Positions 43,540 through 56,032 of a DNA stretch of 64,000 nucleotides are shown here, piece by piece. This DNA comes from Psococerastis gibbosa (lineage: Eukaryota; Arthropoda; Insecta; Psocodea; Psocidae). How positions within the stretch are numbered: the first letter of the stretch is position 1; each line of letters starts with the position of its first letter. Location: contig OZ020488.1 of assembly GCA_963971405.1 (NCBI GenBank), positions 29,903,089 to 29,967,088 of the forward strand. The letters run 5' to 3'. A program made the position numbers and the translations under genes. The notes beneath the pieces are model-generated. The model was not told where the DNA came from. It saw only the letters and a program-made list of their open reading frames with translations, and ran no database searches.

Positions 43540-44364
43540 GAATCGGTCCGAGTTTACTCGAACATGCTTTCCAATTTATCAATTAGTAGTTAGAGAAAAT
43601 TAGTAATTTCGTGGTAAATAATTTTCCTATGGCTAAATTTTCGATATCTGGGGGGGGGGGGGGGTTGTCTACCTGACGTCACTGCAGGTGAGGTAAATTC
43701 TAGATAGGTCAGACCAACACATTACCATACAGTAATAATGGCAGGGCAGGCAATGCATTTGACCGTAAATTTTCATCATTAAAAAAAAAAAAAAAAAAAT
43801 ACCAAAACCAAAATGTTTTTTGCGAAAGCAACCTGTCCGGTTTCGTTACTCAATTTAACACCTAAAACATGACTGAAGGTAGAAATCAGCGATCGAAAGG
43901 TTTAGCAGATAAATTATTTTTTAGTCATTTTTCATGAAAATTGAGTTATTTTTATTTTTTTACCCCCAGAAGCAAACTATCAAGGGGCAAGCGACCCCCC
44001 TTTTTTTCAACATTAATAACGACTACAATATATGAGAATTTAAATGAAATCGTTGGAGCCGTTTTTGAGAATACCCCCCCCCCCCCCCAAATTGAGTTAG
44101 CACAAAATAAAAAAAATGGTCCCGAGGTATGATTTTTGTGAACCAATATGCCGAATTTCATCAAAATCGACAGAGTAGTTTGCCTGGAAATCGACGAACA
44201 GACAGACATACAGACAGACAGACAGAGCGACAGACAGACATTTCGTAAAAATCACTTTTTTGGGTTCCTGGGACCTCAAAACGTGTAAATCCGTTGAAAT
44301 CTCGAAATCGAAAATTTCGACCATCACAAAGCTTTCCTTATACTACGTATAAATTGGAAAGCAA
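43540..44364 (+). repeat. Dispersed family B, full-length copy
   Basis: Best-preserved form. Runs from GAATCGGTCCGAGTTTACTC and ATGCTTTCCAATTTAT to CTTATACTACGTATAAATTG, then GAAAGCA. Between these lie a G14 tract, TACCTGACGTCACTG, CCCAGAAGCAAACTATCAAG, AAATCGACGAACAGACAGAC with (CAGA)n, and TAAATCCGTTGAAATCTCGA. TGCTTTCCAATTTAT is inverted at the two ends. Classification uncertain. Confidence 0.8.
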
Positions 44365-44982
44365 TAACAAAAACTTATAGAGTTTATGAAAAACTTGTTA
44401 TAACAACCCGAATTAGTAAAACCCAACTAGGGTCAGAGAACATATAACAGACACCAACACCAACAGCACATTCGCGAAACACCTTAATTCGGAAAATCAC
44501 ACATTCGATCCTCACAATTGGACAACCCTACACAAAATAAAGAAAAGTTACACTTTAAATTTTTTTTGAAAATGTTGATTTCAATAGAGCTTTACACAAT
44601 AGGGAAAAATTAACAAACGACATAACATTCACACAATCATCCCCTCTAATAGATCTAGCTAGTAGGTTAGGAATAGGTAACCTGTCACGCCCCCTCCCAC
44701 CCCCTCCTCCCCCCGCTCCCAGTCCTATATAAACCAAGGTTTCCTCTCCCTAGTCACATTTGCATCTTTTCCTCGAGTTGAGCAAGTCTCAAATCGCAGA
44801 TAAGGTGTAACTGTGCTAGCGGCTTTCCCTCTGTAGATGGCAGTTCTTGCCGAAAGCGCTCAGGGTTTTATACTAACACAAGTAGGTTTCTTAGACAAAG
44901 TTAATTTCTTAACGATTATTTGGGTTTTACTAATTCGGGTTGTTATAACAAGTTTTTCTAAAACTCCAAGTTTTTGTTATTT
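44363..44982. mobile_element. ~620-bp MITE with AATAACAAAAACTT ends
   Basis: The left arm, AATAACAAAAACTTATAGAG..TTATAACAACCCGAATTAGT, pairs over about 60 bp with ACTAATTCGGGTTGTTATAA..AAGTTTTTGTTATT. It abuts the family-B end at 44364. Confidence 0.75.
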
Positions 44983-45061
44983 TTTGTTTATTAAAATGAA
45001 ATACCACGAAGTCACGAGTAATCTAATTATTTATTTCTGGATTTGGTTTCGCCTGTTTCAT

Positions 45062-45358
45062 TCAAGGACGAATCTAGCCGAAAATTTAGGAGGCGGGGGG
45101 GTCACAAGTTGTATGTAAGTTTAAAAAAGGTAATTTGTTTGTTGAAAAGTTGAGTTTTATTCAATTAAATATTTTTTTCTCACTATCTTAAGAATTTACT
45201 TATTTAGGGATGGGGGGGGGGGGGGGGGGGTCATGACCCCCGTGACCCTCTCCGTGGATCCGCCATTGATTTCATTGCGTCAATGGTAAGCTTGTCTGAG
45301 ACAATTTGTCTCAGTTTGTCTATTATCGCGCTTGTAGCCGGTGTAGGTTGACATCAAC
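45062..45358 (+). repeat. Poly(G) element relative followed by a family-A fragment
   Basis: 45062-45265: ACGAATCTAGCCGAAAATTT with a G18-type tract, ending CTCCGTGGATCCGCCATTG. 45266-45358: family-A pieces TTTCATTGCGTCAATGGTAA and GTAGCCGGTGTAGGTTGACA, with a small internal duplication of TTGTCTCAG/TTGTCTGAG. Confidence 0.6.
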
Positions 45359-46017
45359 ATTTTTTTTTTTTTGCCACTTTTCAAAATGTCTCGTAATAAC
45401 CGAGACAAAGGGTGTGCCCGGGTGGTATTGAACCGCAAAGAGAACCAATTATAATATGTTAGAGGACTGATCGTATCAAAACAATGAAGTAGATCAGGCT
45501 ATCCGGCGTAAATTAATAGACATCATTAAAAAAAAATTCTTTTTTTGCCAGAATTGAAATGGACACTTGAACAGCAAAGTTTTTGCTGACAATACAGGAT
45601 CACAAGAGGGTCGGCAGCTTTTGAAAGCAAAGACAGCACTTAACGCCCCCTTCCCTCATCAGCATTTTGCATTCCCCTTTTTGTCTAATGATTCTACACC
45701 TTCCGGCACATGCGTCATTTCCAACTTGGGATGACTTTGTATACAACCGGGGGGAGTTCAAGAAATGGGTACGGGGCGGCCACCGCAAGCTGCACTAAGA
45801 GGGAAGAGGAAGGAGTACGTATAGAATGAATTGAATGGTATAGTATTTTTTTCTTCTCCAAAATATACATATATACATAATATAGCAGTTATCAGTAAAT
45901 AGTAATAATATACTAATAGTGGCACATACAGATTAATTACTATAGCTATCTGATTACTATCCGTCTGGTCTTTGTCTTACCCTGTCATAGTGACGTGATG
46001 TCTATGAACTTCAACCT

Positions 46018-46888
46018 AAAAGAACCGGTCCGAGTTTACTCGAACATGCTTTCAAATTTATCAAGTAGTAGCTAGAGAAAATGAGTAATTTCATGGTAAA
46101 TAATTTTCCTATAGTCAAATTTTGGGCATCTCGGGGGGGAGGGGGGGGGGGGGTTGTCCACTTGACGTCACTGGAGGTGAGGTAAATTCTAGATAGGTCA
46201 GACCAAAAAATTACCGCACAGCAATAATGGCAGGGCACGCAATGCATTTGACCGTGAATTTTCTATCATTTTTTCAAAAAAACATTTTTTTTCACAAAAC
46301 CAAATAGTTTTTTGGGAAAGCAATCTGTCCGGTTTCGTTACTCAATTGAACACCTAAAACATGCCTGAAGGTAGAAATCATCGAAGGAAAGGTTTCACAG
46401 AAAAATTATTTTTTAGTCATTTTTCATTGAAATTTAGTTATTTTTATTTTTTTACCCCCAGAAGCAAACTATCAAGGGGCAAGCGACCCCCCGCATTTTA
46501 TCAACATTAATAACAACTAGAATATATGTGAATTTAAAAGAAATCGTTGGAGCCGTTTTGGATAAATAATTTTTTTAGACGTTTTTTTGGAGTTTTTGAG
46601 AATAAAACCCCCCCCAAATTGAGTTACCCCCAAACAAAAAAAAAACTGACCCGAGGTATGTTTTTTGTGAAACTACGTGCCGAATTTCATCAAAATCGAC
46701 CGAGTAGTTTGCCCGGAAATCGACGCACAGACAGAGCGACAGAGCGACAGACAGACAGACATTTCGTAAAAAACACTTTGGGTTCCTGGGATCTCAAAAC
46801 GTGTAAAACCGTTGAAATCTCGGAATCGAAAATTTGAACCATCACAAAGCTTTCCTTATACTACGTACAAATTGGAAAGCAATAACAA
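46018..46888 (+). repeat. Dispersed family B, full-length copy
   Basis: GAACCGGTCCGAGTTTACTC to CTACGTACAAATTGGAAAGC, collinear with 43540-44364, with G6-A-G13 tracts at about 46134-46154. The 96-codon + frame at 46547-46837 is repeat-derived. Confidence 0.8.
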
Positions 46889-46954
46889 TCGTTTGTAAGA
46901 GGAACAGTATTCAGAACAGTGTGGTCCCTGTTCCGGTATATACACTATACTCTT

Positions 46955-47339
46955 TAGGTGCCCATTCCATTGACCAGCTAGGGCTATTTCCAAAAACAGT
47001 GACGTAGTAGCAGACATTCAAGACTTAGGTGGCGTTTCCACCGACCTCGCATTGCAGAATTGACGGAAATGTTTATTTTCCTCTATGTCATAGTTAAAAT
47101 TGATCAATGATCATACAGTAAAATCACAAACAAACTAAAATTAAAAAATGGCGTCATGGTATATGTAAAGTACAAACATTTTAATAGATTTCTATAAAAA
47201 GAAAAATTCTAATTTCCGTCAATGTCATTTGCATTCTGCAATGCGAGATCGGTGGAAACGCAACCTAAGTCTTGAATAACTGCTACCACGTCACTGTTTT
47301 TGGAAATAGCCCTAGCCGGTCAATGGAATGGTCGCCTTA
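46955..47339. mobile_element. Composite MITE, copy 4
   Basis: TTAGGTGCCCATTCCATTGA..CAGCTAGGGCTATTTCCAAA at the left and CTAGCCGGTCAATGGAATGG, then TCGCC, at the right. The inner element lies between GACTTAGGTGGCGTTTCCAC and GAGATCGGTGGAAACGCAAC. Confidence 0.87.
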
Positions 47340-49222
47340 GTATAGTTTGACATTAGTGACTCTACAGTATGTACGAGCAATAATATAGTTCCCACGCGGC
47401 GAGGGCGTTAATAAAAAGGGTATTTATGCGGCCTTGCATGTGACAATGCAAGATGGCCGGCTGCAATGTCGTCTGCATGTTTAATTAGACTATAAGCCCG
47501 CAACTATTGTACGGCCTATAAAAGAAGGGTCACTCCGACTAATTGCCCCAAGTTAATTGCCGGACATTTTTTATTATTATTGTCTGATACCGGTTTCACC
47601 CTTACTCCAGCCTTCAGGCTTAGTGCATTAATCAGGTGTCCAGTGGCGGCCCCAGGCAGGTGCGTGAGGTGCAGCCGCATCTGTCCCGAGGCAAATATAT
47701 TATATATATAATTATATATATATAATATATTGGAAATATAATATAAATGAACTAGGTCTAGAGCCTAATTCATTAAAAAGTAATTTTATTTTACGTGAAC
47801 ACCCGATTTGCTGTCGTTTAGTCTACATATTAGGCCTACATATTTGAAATTTGTGTGGATGATTGAAATAACATTTTCGGGGGGGGGGGGGGGCGCCAAT
47901 ACGGTGCCTTGCGCCTGTGGTGATTTCACCTCGGGCCGCCTCTGCCGGTGCCAGTGAGTTTTTACAATATTTCTGTTTCCCTCAAGCAGGGTATCGGTCA
48001 GGGTTTTACGGTTTACCCGAGCCCCTACACCTCATCCATATGATTTGCTTGCGGAAGCAGGGACAAATAGAAAGCCCACCATATTTTGGCATCACGTTTT
48101 CGCGCCAAATGAAACTCAATAGTTATCTTATGGTACCTAACCCATGATTTTTAAAACTAAACAAAATGTGTCGTTATTAAATATTTAGGCTGTCTAACTT
48201 CACTATTATGATAAATATGCTTTCCCAAAATAGCTGGAAATTATGTGGATTAAAAATAAACAATATAGCATCAAATAAGTTCAATCATCCAAAACAGTGA
48301 CTGAACCCTATGAAATTTCAAATGTAGCAAATACAAAATTAAATTATGCCTATAGGCAATAATAAGGGCAACAAAAAGGCATTTTCTCTTAGTTTTTAAT
48401 TAAAATACAGAATACCCCCTGCTGTGAGCCCAAAAAATGGCGCAAATCAAATTACCATGCGACACTAGCGCCAATGGTACTTCTAGTATATTATATTAGA
48501 AGTTCTTTGGGTTTACCCCCCGGAGAAGAGCCTGAAAGAAACACTGGTATGTCTGTGCAGTCTGGACTCTGGAGGTAGCCAGAGTCCGAAGCTCCAGTGG
48601 TGCCTGTTTTATGGATCACATATTAATTTGTCAACGATTTTCCACGTAGATTTTCCACATATTTAAACGTATAAGTGGGCCTAATAGCCAGTTATGGGCA
48701 GGGAAGTAATTTACGAATGACCTGCATACCCTACTTAGGTGCGCATGCTTAATTATTAATTATGATCATATTATATTGATTGATTGATTAAAAAAAAAAT
48801 GTAGTCTGTGTTACAAAAACGGCCATAACGAGTGTCTAAGGCTTACAACCCTAGCTCGAGAGCTGGCGACGCCTTGCATTAAGCCGCCTAGTTCCCTAGA
48901 AAAGGTTTAGTGTAGGTTTAGAATATAATCCACTCTCTTAGTGGCTAGTCGGCAAGTTAATTTGTCGGCATTAATTTGTTAAACGTCGCTTGTAATTATT
49001 ATCAGCCGAGGAGTCTGTTAACAGCTACATGTGCACTACAGTAGCTGCCATGGCACGTCTAAATATGTCACGGACGTTTCTTATCACTCTAGTGACTAGT
49101 GAGCTCAACCATAAAAGTAGGCTTCCACTTAACACTTTCCATGTGCCAAAAGCCTGATATGCCGTACTACAGTACACTACAGCGTATTAAAGTGATGTCT
49201 AAAATTAAACTTGTCTGTTTAG
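47340..49222. other. Unassigned intergenic stretch
   Basis: Contains an AT microsatellite near 47697-47733 and a G15-type tract at about 47879-47893. The 76-codon frame at 47917-48147 shows no domain. No repeat partner was recognised. Confidence 0.5.
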
Positions 49223-49612
49223 TAAGGCGCCCATTCCATTGACCGGCTAGGGCTATTTCCAAAAACAGTGACGTGGTAGCAGACATTCAAGACTTAGGTT
49301 GCGTTTCCACCGATCTCGCATTGCAGAATGCAAATGACATTGACGGAAATTAGAATTTTTCTTTTTATAGAAATCTATTAAAATGTTTGTACTTAACATA
49401 TCCCATGACGCCATTTTTTAATTTTAGTTTGTTTGTTTGTGATTTTACTGTATGATCATTGATCAATTTTAACTATGGCATAGAGGAAAATAAACATTTC
49501 CGTCAATTCTGCAATGCGAGGTCGGTGGAAACGCCACCTAAGTCTTGAATGTCAGCTACCACGTCACTGTTTTTGGAAATAGCCCTAGCTGGTCAATGGA
49601 ATGGGCACCTTA
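49223..49612. mobile_element. Composite MITE, copy 5 (inner element inverted relative to copies 3 and 4)
   Basis: Outer arms as in copy 4 (GGCGCCCATTCCATTGACCG and GGTCAATGGAATGGGCACC). The inner element is read in the opposite direction, with GAATTTTTCTTTTTATAGAA on the left. Copy 2 has the same inner orientation. Confidence 0.87.
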
Positions 49613-49667
49613 ACCAGGCATTCAGTTGTAACCCACCCTCGCTATTATTGCTGTCCTATTTATTCGT

Positions 49668-50165
49668 TGGTATAAGGAGAGCTTTGTGATTTCGGTGGAT
49701 TTACACGTTTTGAGGTCCCAGGAACCCAAAAAAGTGGTTTTTACGAAATGTCTGTCTGTCTGTCGCTCTGTCTGTGCGTCGATTTCCGGGCAAACTACTT
49801 GGTCGATTTTGATGAAATTCGGCATGTAGTTTCACAAAAATCATACCTCGGGACAATTTTTTTTGTTTGGGGCTAACTCAATGCAGGACCCAAAAAAGTG
49901 GGTTTAGCGAAATATCTGTCCGTCTGTTCTTCGATTTGTAGGCAAACTACTCTATGAATTTTGATCAAATGTAGCATGTAGGTTCAAATATATATAGGCC
50001 TATATTACAATATTATTTTTACTTTGGGCTAACTCAATTTTGGGGGGTTTTACCCTCAAATACCCCCCTAAACGGCTCCAACGATTTTCTTTACTTTACT
50101 AATAAAAAAAGCTGAGACAAGCTTACCATTGACACAATTTAACAGGCGAACGGAGAGAACGAGTC
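49668..50165 (-). repeat. Family B copy joined to a family-A fragment
   Basis: 49668-50105: TTTACACGTTTTGAGGTCCC, (TCTG)n, TCGATTTCCGGGCAAACTAC, ATTTTGATGAAATTCGGCAT, with a partial internal repetition from about 49890 (CAAACTACTC and GAATTTTGATCAAATGTAGC). 50109-50165: inverse family A (GAGACAAGCTTACCATTGAC). The A/B junction is the same pairing as at 8807-9225. Confidence 0.7.
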
Positions 50166-50327
50166 CATCCTGGTATACGATATACAGTCAGTAGCGTAAA
50201 TAACTTTTGCTGCGCCCTACCTTGTCTTATTATTTCTTTTATTTATTTTTTATTTTTTTATTTATTTTATTTATTATTATTTATTATTTTTTATGAGTTA
50301 TAGTACTGATAGTCAATAGTGCAATGC

Positions 50328-50933
50328 AAGGCCGTAGCCGGGATTTTTTTCGGGGGTGGCTGTGATCCTATCTAGTGTATTCTTAAGAGGTTATGGTGTA
50401 ACTCGTGGCCTATTATATATGATAGCATAAAGCATAGGCACATAAAATGCTAATTTAGTGGGGACACAGCAGCCAGGTAACATTTGGTAGTGCGGACTAA
50501 AAAATTGTTATGTTACCATTACGACGGCTTAGATTTTATAGAAATAATATTGCACATAACCCAAAGAGGGGGGTCCGAGAGTCTCCCCCAGAGAGAAAAA
50601 ATTGAAAATATAAGTGCAAGTGCAATATAGTGGGGTATTACGCATTTTAACAGCAGTAAAGCATATATATTTTTAGAAAACGTTAAAACGTACAATGGAA
50701 TTCTTATTCATATTGCAGAAAATAGGGGGGGGGGGGGTCTGCCCCGGGGGAAAAGTTTTGAAAAAATAGGCCGGAAACAGTGGGGTTCTACGATTTTACT
50801 AGCAGTAAAGCTTATAATTTACAGAGGAAGACATATTCATGTTACCGTACTAGATTCATTTAATTCGCAATTTTTCATTTCCGGGGGGGGGGGGGGCTGC
50901 AGCTCAATAAGCCCCCCTTGCCTACGGTCTTGG
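50328..50933. mobile_element. GGCCGTAGCC-end element with poly(G) tracts
   Basis: CAAGGCCGTAGCCGGGATTT to TTGCCTACGGTCTTGG. The interior has two copies of the G-rich unit (AACAGCAGTAAAGC and ACTAGCAGTAAAGC at its end) and G13/G14-type tracts. Confidence 0.65.
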
Positions 50934-51871
50934 TAGAATGGGAAGAAAAAGTTTGTAGTATAAATAATAATATAATAATGGAAAACGTACCAGCCGCTGT
51001 CTGGTTTTGCTGCGGTAACCAGTGATGGCTAGTGCATTCTGCTGCCACTGGTGATGCGCAGAATTGTAGAGAAAGAAAATTTTTAGTTTTAAATTAGATG
51101 AAGTTCCTAATTTCATAATAATTATTTTCAACATGGATAACAAATTGATATTTAATACTTTTAATAATTACGTAGATTTCTAAATTAACCTTATTATTTT
51201 TGGGAACCGAAGTGCGCCCCCAGCAATGCTGCCCCCCCCCCCCCCCGCCGTGAAGGTTGCGGCCTGCGGGGATGTTATTTACGCCACTGTATAAAGTAGT
51301 AGTACACTGTACATACATCCAACATAGGTACATACTTTAGACATTAATGAATGTTTTGCGCAATTTTCAATAGTGGTGTCAAACATAAAAAGTGGAAAAT
51401 TGTAAATAAACAAATACACAAAATGCTGTTAGTACACCGATGGTATCGTAACCTAGCTGAGTTGTATTGTTCTTTCACTGATGAATCTAATTTATTCTGA
51501 TCGAATACATAATAATAATCCACTATCCCGGGGAAAGGGGAGGAATTAGTTACACATCAGTTTACTACAATCTGTGTTGTCTAGACGGTTAACTCAGTAG
51601 GCTACATAATACGAGTCACACTAGACTTGGCACCCCTTCAGACATTAGGCAAGTTTTAAAAACAGGATTGACATGTTTGATAGGAAAGGGGAAACTTAAC
51701 CCATACCCATAGCGCCAGGCATTATTCCCAAGTCTACCTACACTAATAGGTTCTATGTTTGTCTACTATGTCTAGTCTATGTTTAATTTACCTAAACGCC
51801 GTACAGCCCGTGTTAGATTTAATAATATATTTAGTTTTTTTTTAAAGGTTAATGGCATACAAACAAGTTAA
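50934..51871. other. Unassigned intergenic stretch
   Basis: AT-rich, with a C13-type tract at about 51231-51246. No gene or known repeat was seen. Confidence 0.5.
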
Positions 51872-52010
51872 TGAATGTATCCGATTGACCTCTTCAGTCG
51901 CCTCTGTAGGTTAGTACCCGTGTTGAGTTACGACACGTCTCCGATCGCATCGCGTGCAGAGACTCGCACAAGTACAAGCACGCTACCACCTGGCTATCGA
52001 AGTCGATTTA
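51872..52010 (-). mobile_element. SINE-2 copy
   Basis: ATGAATGTATCCGATTGACC, CAGTCGCCTCTGTAGG, GAGTTACGACACGTCTCCGA, GAGACTCGCACAAGTACAAG, GCTACCACCTGGCTATCGA. The minus-strand head therefore reads TAGCCAGGTGGTAGCGTGC (A-box-like). Confidence 0.78.
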
Positions 52011-53166
52011 GGCACAATACGCCTCGCCTACCCCTGGTTACAGAATTGAAACCGATAAAAACATGCACCCATACTTGAGGGGCCGAGGAGGTAATACTAA
52101 TAACTGAATAAGATATCCGGTTCATATCTGTATAGGCCTACAGCTAGGAGGTTATTAAGTTATAAATATAATAAACCTTACATTATAAATATGTTAAATA
52201 AAAATATTATTATTTATAATAATGTATCACTCATCAGTTTGGCCCATTTGGGGAAACCAGCAACCTAGATCCGACCCTGAAAGAGTCACAATAATTCGGA
52301 ACAGTAGCATGTTCGGAGGGGTAGCGAGGTAAGGGTCTGCTGGGGTGGAGCCAATATTGGCTTCGCCATTTTGGGGCCCGAGCCGAACCGCCCCTTTAGA
52401 TATAGGGGATATTGGCGGAGAACCCTCTCTAAAACTGCGTTATCGTTCTATCGAGTATTTCAGTTACCACGTCTTAAAAGGAAAATGAATGACTCATCAG
52501 TCATCATGCGTCGAGTCCGAGACCAATTAAGTAGTACCGGTAGTGGTGGGCCCAAGTCAATAGCCATGCTTACTTTTTTAAAGTTTTTAAAGTGTTGAAA
52601 CTATTCCAAACTACCAGTGGCGTAGCGAGGTCATTTTCTAGGGGGGGGGGGATGACGCTTTCAGCGCCCCTCCAGAACTTGTCTCATATACCATCATGCA
52701 TAAAGGCTACCATACCAGCCGGCGGCCCTAGAGACTTTTAGGAAAAGTTAAAAACAATATGTGGAAGTTGGCAAAAACTTACATTTGAGAGGAAATGAGT
52801 ACCTCACTTTACAAGTGAAAAATTTCATGAAATTTCATGAAATATCAATTTTAGACCTGTCAAAAATATTAGGACCAACAGAAAAAATCTAAAGGAGCAT
52901 TTCATCAAATAAATATTCTTGACGGCTGCACTATGATATTTCCCATGAAAATCAACCTTATACAAAAAACACACAGTGGGGGTACCATGGGCGGGTCCAG
53001 GACAGATTTTCGGAGGGGGGGGGCTTCCCTTTCTCCAGGGTAAAATATGCGTAAAACCTCACTAATTTGGGCCCACTTATCAATTTTTCCTCCCGGAGAT
53101 GAAAGTCTTGGAGTCCTGAAGCCCCCCCCCCCCAGAAATTTTGGGAATTGACGCCAATGGGAAAAT
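52011..53166. other. Unassigned intergenic stretch with poly(G) elements
   Basis: Contains two poly(G)-bearing fragments, near 52616-52680 (GTGGCGTAGCGAGG) and 52981-53160 (GGGCGGGTCCAGGACAGATT to ATTGACGCCAATGGG). Otherwise unassigned. Confidence 0.45.
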
Positions 53167-54664
53167 CCTGAGCCTAAAGCCACCCTCCGTTCAAAATGTT
53201 ATATGAATATATGTATGTATTTATGCATGTATGTATAAATATATAGATTTTAGGAAACAGCGGAAACACTAACTTCCGTAAATATAATCCGAATTTGATG
53301 AAACTTAGCACAAAAATTGATCGAGTTCATTAACCAGCTAAATCCACCATTTAGTTAGCCTACAAGATGGCGGCCGATTGAGACGTAATATAATAATTCA
53401 TATCTCAGTTAATATTGGTCGCAGAGGCATTAATTTAATCTGAATGAAAGCCCGTAATAATATCTACGGTAATGTTAATCAACACTTTTTACTACGAATC
53501 AACGATAACATGATGGCGTCCAGTCAAAGTGAAAATAATTTCATAAGTAAAAGTTCATAGTCGTCATTGTTTGGAACACAAGAGTGTTTTGTGGGTCGAT
53601 GTTGTGGTCGGGAAAATAATGTAGTCATAGTCATTTTTATTTTTTATTACACACATAGCGTAGGTAGCGTATAACTTAGAGGAAAAGCAGGGTCTGCGGA
53701 ATCTCCCTACACCTGATCGGCCAGAGCCGAAAGGGATTTTTATTTTTATAATGGTCAAAGACCTAACAACGGTCAGGAGATCAACTAGTACACTATAGTC
53801 TATAGGTACCCGTAGCTATATAAACTATACATACAGCTGTTAAGAACTTTAGATACACAATATACTTTAAAATTAGCCATCAGCAGTTCATTTACCCGTT
53901 TGAGCTGAGTGGGTCATCTGTTTGCTTGCCAAAAGCCTGTCCGATATAATGGTAAGGTCACTGACCTACCAACCAGTCTAATGCTGCATGCTTCGCGATC
54001 CATAGGGCAACTGCCAACAGTGATGATGGAATAAGCCTCTGCAATCAGACACTGACCCTAAACACAGACGGGGCCGTGCTGTGGATCAATTCAGGGTGAG
54101 GCAAGATTGGGAAAGGGCGCCCCCTTAATAGGAATCCTGGATTCACTCCTAGAAGATCTCCACAAGATTTGGACCACGAAAGACAAACCTGGGAAACTGG
54201 GTCTGAGCACAATACACACAATCCATATTTCGAACCACAGTGATGAACTTTTACTGAAGTGTCACATTATTTCCCCTTTGACTGGACGCCATCTTGAAAT
54301 CGTTGATTTGTCGTAAAAAGTGTTGATTACCATTATCGTAGATAATAATACGGGCTTTCGGTTGGATTTTATTTCATTCCTCTGCGACCAATAATAGCTG
54401 AGATATGAATTATATAAGGTTTTAATCGGCTGCCATCTTGGAACAAAATGGCGTATCGTGCTGGTTAACGAACTCAATCAAGACATTAATTTTTTATGAT
54501 CAATTTGTGCTAAGTTTCATCAAAATCGGATAACATTTACGGAAGTTTCTTAAGTCCAGAGTGTTTCCTAAAATCGATATACATAAATACATACATACTG
54601 TATGTATATACTGTGTATATATATATATATATCATTTCGAACGGAGGGTTGTTTTAGGCTCAGG
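53167..54664. mobile_element. 1.5-kb foldback element with ~400-bp inverted arms
   Basis: The left arm runs from CCTGAGCCTAAAGCCACCCT at 53167 to about 53560. The right arm runs from about 54255 to GTTTTAGGCTCAGG at 54664. They pair imperfectly throughout: CTCCGTTC/GAACGGAG ends, ACTTCCGTAAAT/ATTTACGGAAGT, AAGATGGCGGCCGATT/AATCGGCTGCCATCTT, TGGTCGCAGAGG/CCTCTGCGACCA, GATGGCGTCCAGTCAAAG/CTTTGACTGGACGCCATC. The unique centre (53560-54250) has no recognisable transposase. The 69-codon frame at 54107-54316 is unassigned. Confidence 0.82.
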
Positions 54665-55769
54665 GGGTCATGAAGTGAAAAGTTCTAAGTCTCCCTAAAA
54701 TAGACCTAACTCCCTGAGGCTTTGGTGCTTGAAACTGCCACTTCACTGCGCCTCTTAGCACCGCATGGGACATACTGTAGGACTGGCCCTAATGCCATAA
54801 AATAGAGCCTTTGTTGCAGAAATAAACAATTATTCAATTATTATGATAGTATTTATTTCAAACGATTCCCCTATAACAAAGGAACATAGCACCTACACTT
54901 CTATGTGAAGTGACCTTATCTGCAGGAAATCACCTTACTCATTATTATTCATTTTTTATTCAATTATTAGCCTTGTAGTAGTTGTACTTGAGTTACTTGT
55001 GTGTATTTATAAAATACTATAGACACAACTCTATACCCATGCCTATCAATAACGTTTAAATTTTTCTACTTTTAGTCATAAGATTAGTAAGTTTATATGC
55101 AGTTAGTGCAACCGGGGCAATCTACTAGCGTCATTCAATACCAATGCCTAGCAACACAGAATATAATCATGATAATTAAAGTATAAAAGATAAATAATTA
55201 AAGTATAAAAAAAAAATGGAGCGGGGAAACATTTTAGATGTTTTTCTTCAGTCCCCATGCACGGCCTCTACTCTGCTTACAGGTGCGAATTTAAACACAT
55301 TTTTCTACCAGTCCTTGTGACCTCTCAACCTCGGGACTCCTCATAGTACCTACAGTAAGTCCAATTGGAAGAACTCAAGCATACATTTCATTTAGGATTT
55401 ATTACCAATTTTCAAGCGCAGGCGACATTTTGTATAAAAAATAAATTTAAATAAATTTTAGATTTGTATATTTATTAAATTATAAATTTTCAAAAATGTA
55501 AGTATGATGATCCAGGGAGATTTTAAAACTAAGAATTATGGAGGGGCGCCTTCACCATCACTAGCCCTGGCCAAGGGCGCCACACACCCTAGCTACATCA
55601 ATAATCAACATTATTAGAAAAACACAACCTTGATTTTTTATGTTTGAACGCTATATATGCCAATTATTTATATGAAAAATTAACGACTAGTAGCCTTATA
55701 GGCCTACTTGAGCCTGCGATTTAAGCCACTTGTAATAGGTAAAAGGTAAAAATACATCTGGAAAATATT
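54665..55769. other. Unassigned intergenic stretch
   Basis: AT-rich. No gene, RNA or repeat was recognised. Confidence 0.5.
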
Positions 55770-56032
55770 TTCGTGAACCTACATGCCAAATTTAACCAAA
55801 TTCCGTCGAGTATAGTTTTTCCCCAAACCGAGATTTTGTAAAAACCGACCATCACAAAGCTTTACTTTGGCGCATAATCCACTAACGTCAATAGTGATAG
55901 TAAATGTAGTATTGACGTGGTAACAGACATTAAAGACAGTCTAAATATGTCTGCTACCACGTCAATACTACATTTACTATCACTATTGACGTTGGTGGAA
56001 TATGCGCCTAATACTAACGTATACATAGGAAA
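55770..56032 (+). repeat. Family B 3' end interrupted by a hairpin MITE
   Basis: CGTGAACCTACATGCCAAAT, GTAAAAACCGACCATCACAA and AGCTTTAC are followed by the MITE (55868-56010). Then comes the remaining family-B end TACTAACGTATACATAGGAA, then AGCAA. The MITE is therefore younger than this family-B copy. Confidence 0.75.
55868..56010. mobile_element. Near-perfect hairpin MITE, GGCGC..TAATCCAC ends
   Basis: Arms of about 65 bp: GGCGCATAATCCACTAACGT, CAATAGTGATAGTAAATGTA, GTATTGACGTGGTAACAGAC and their complements. The centre is again the GACGTGGTARCAGACATT module. Confidence 0.9.
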
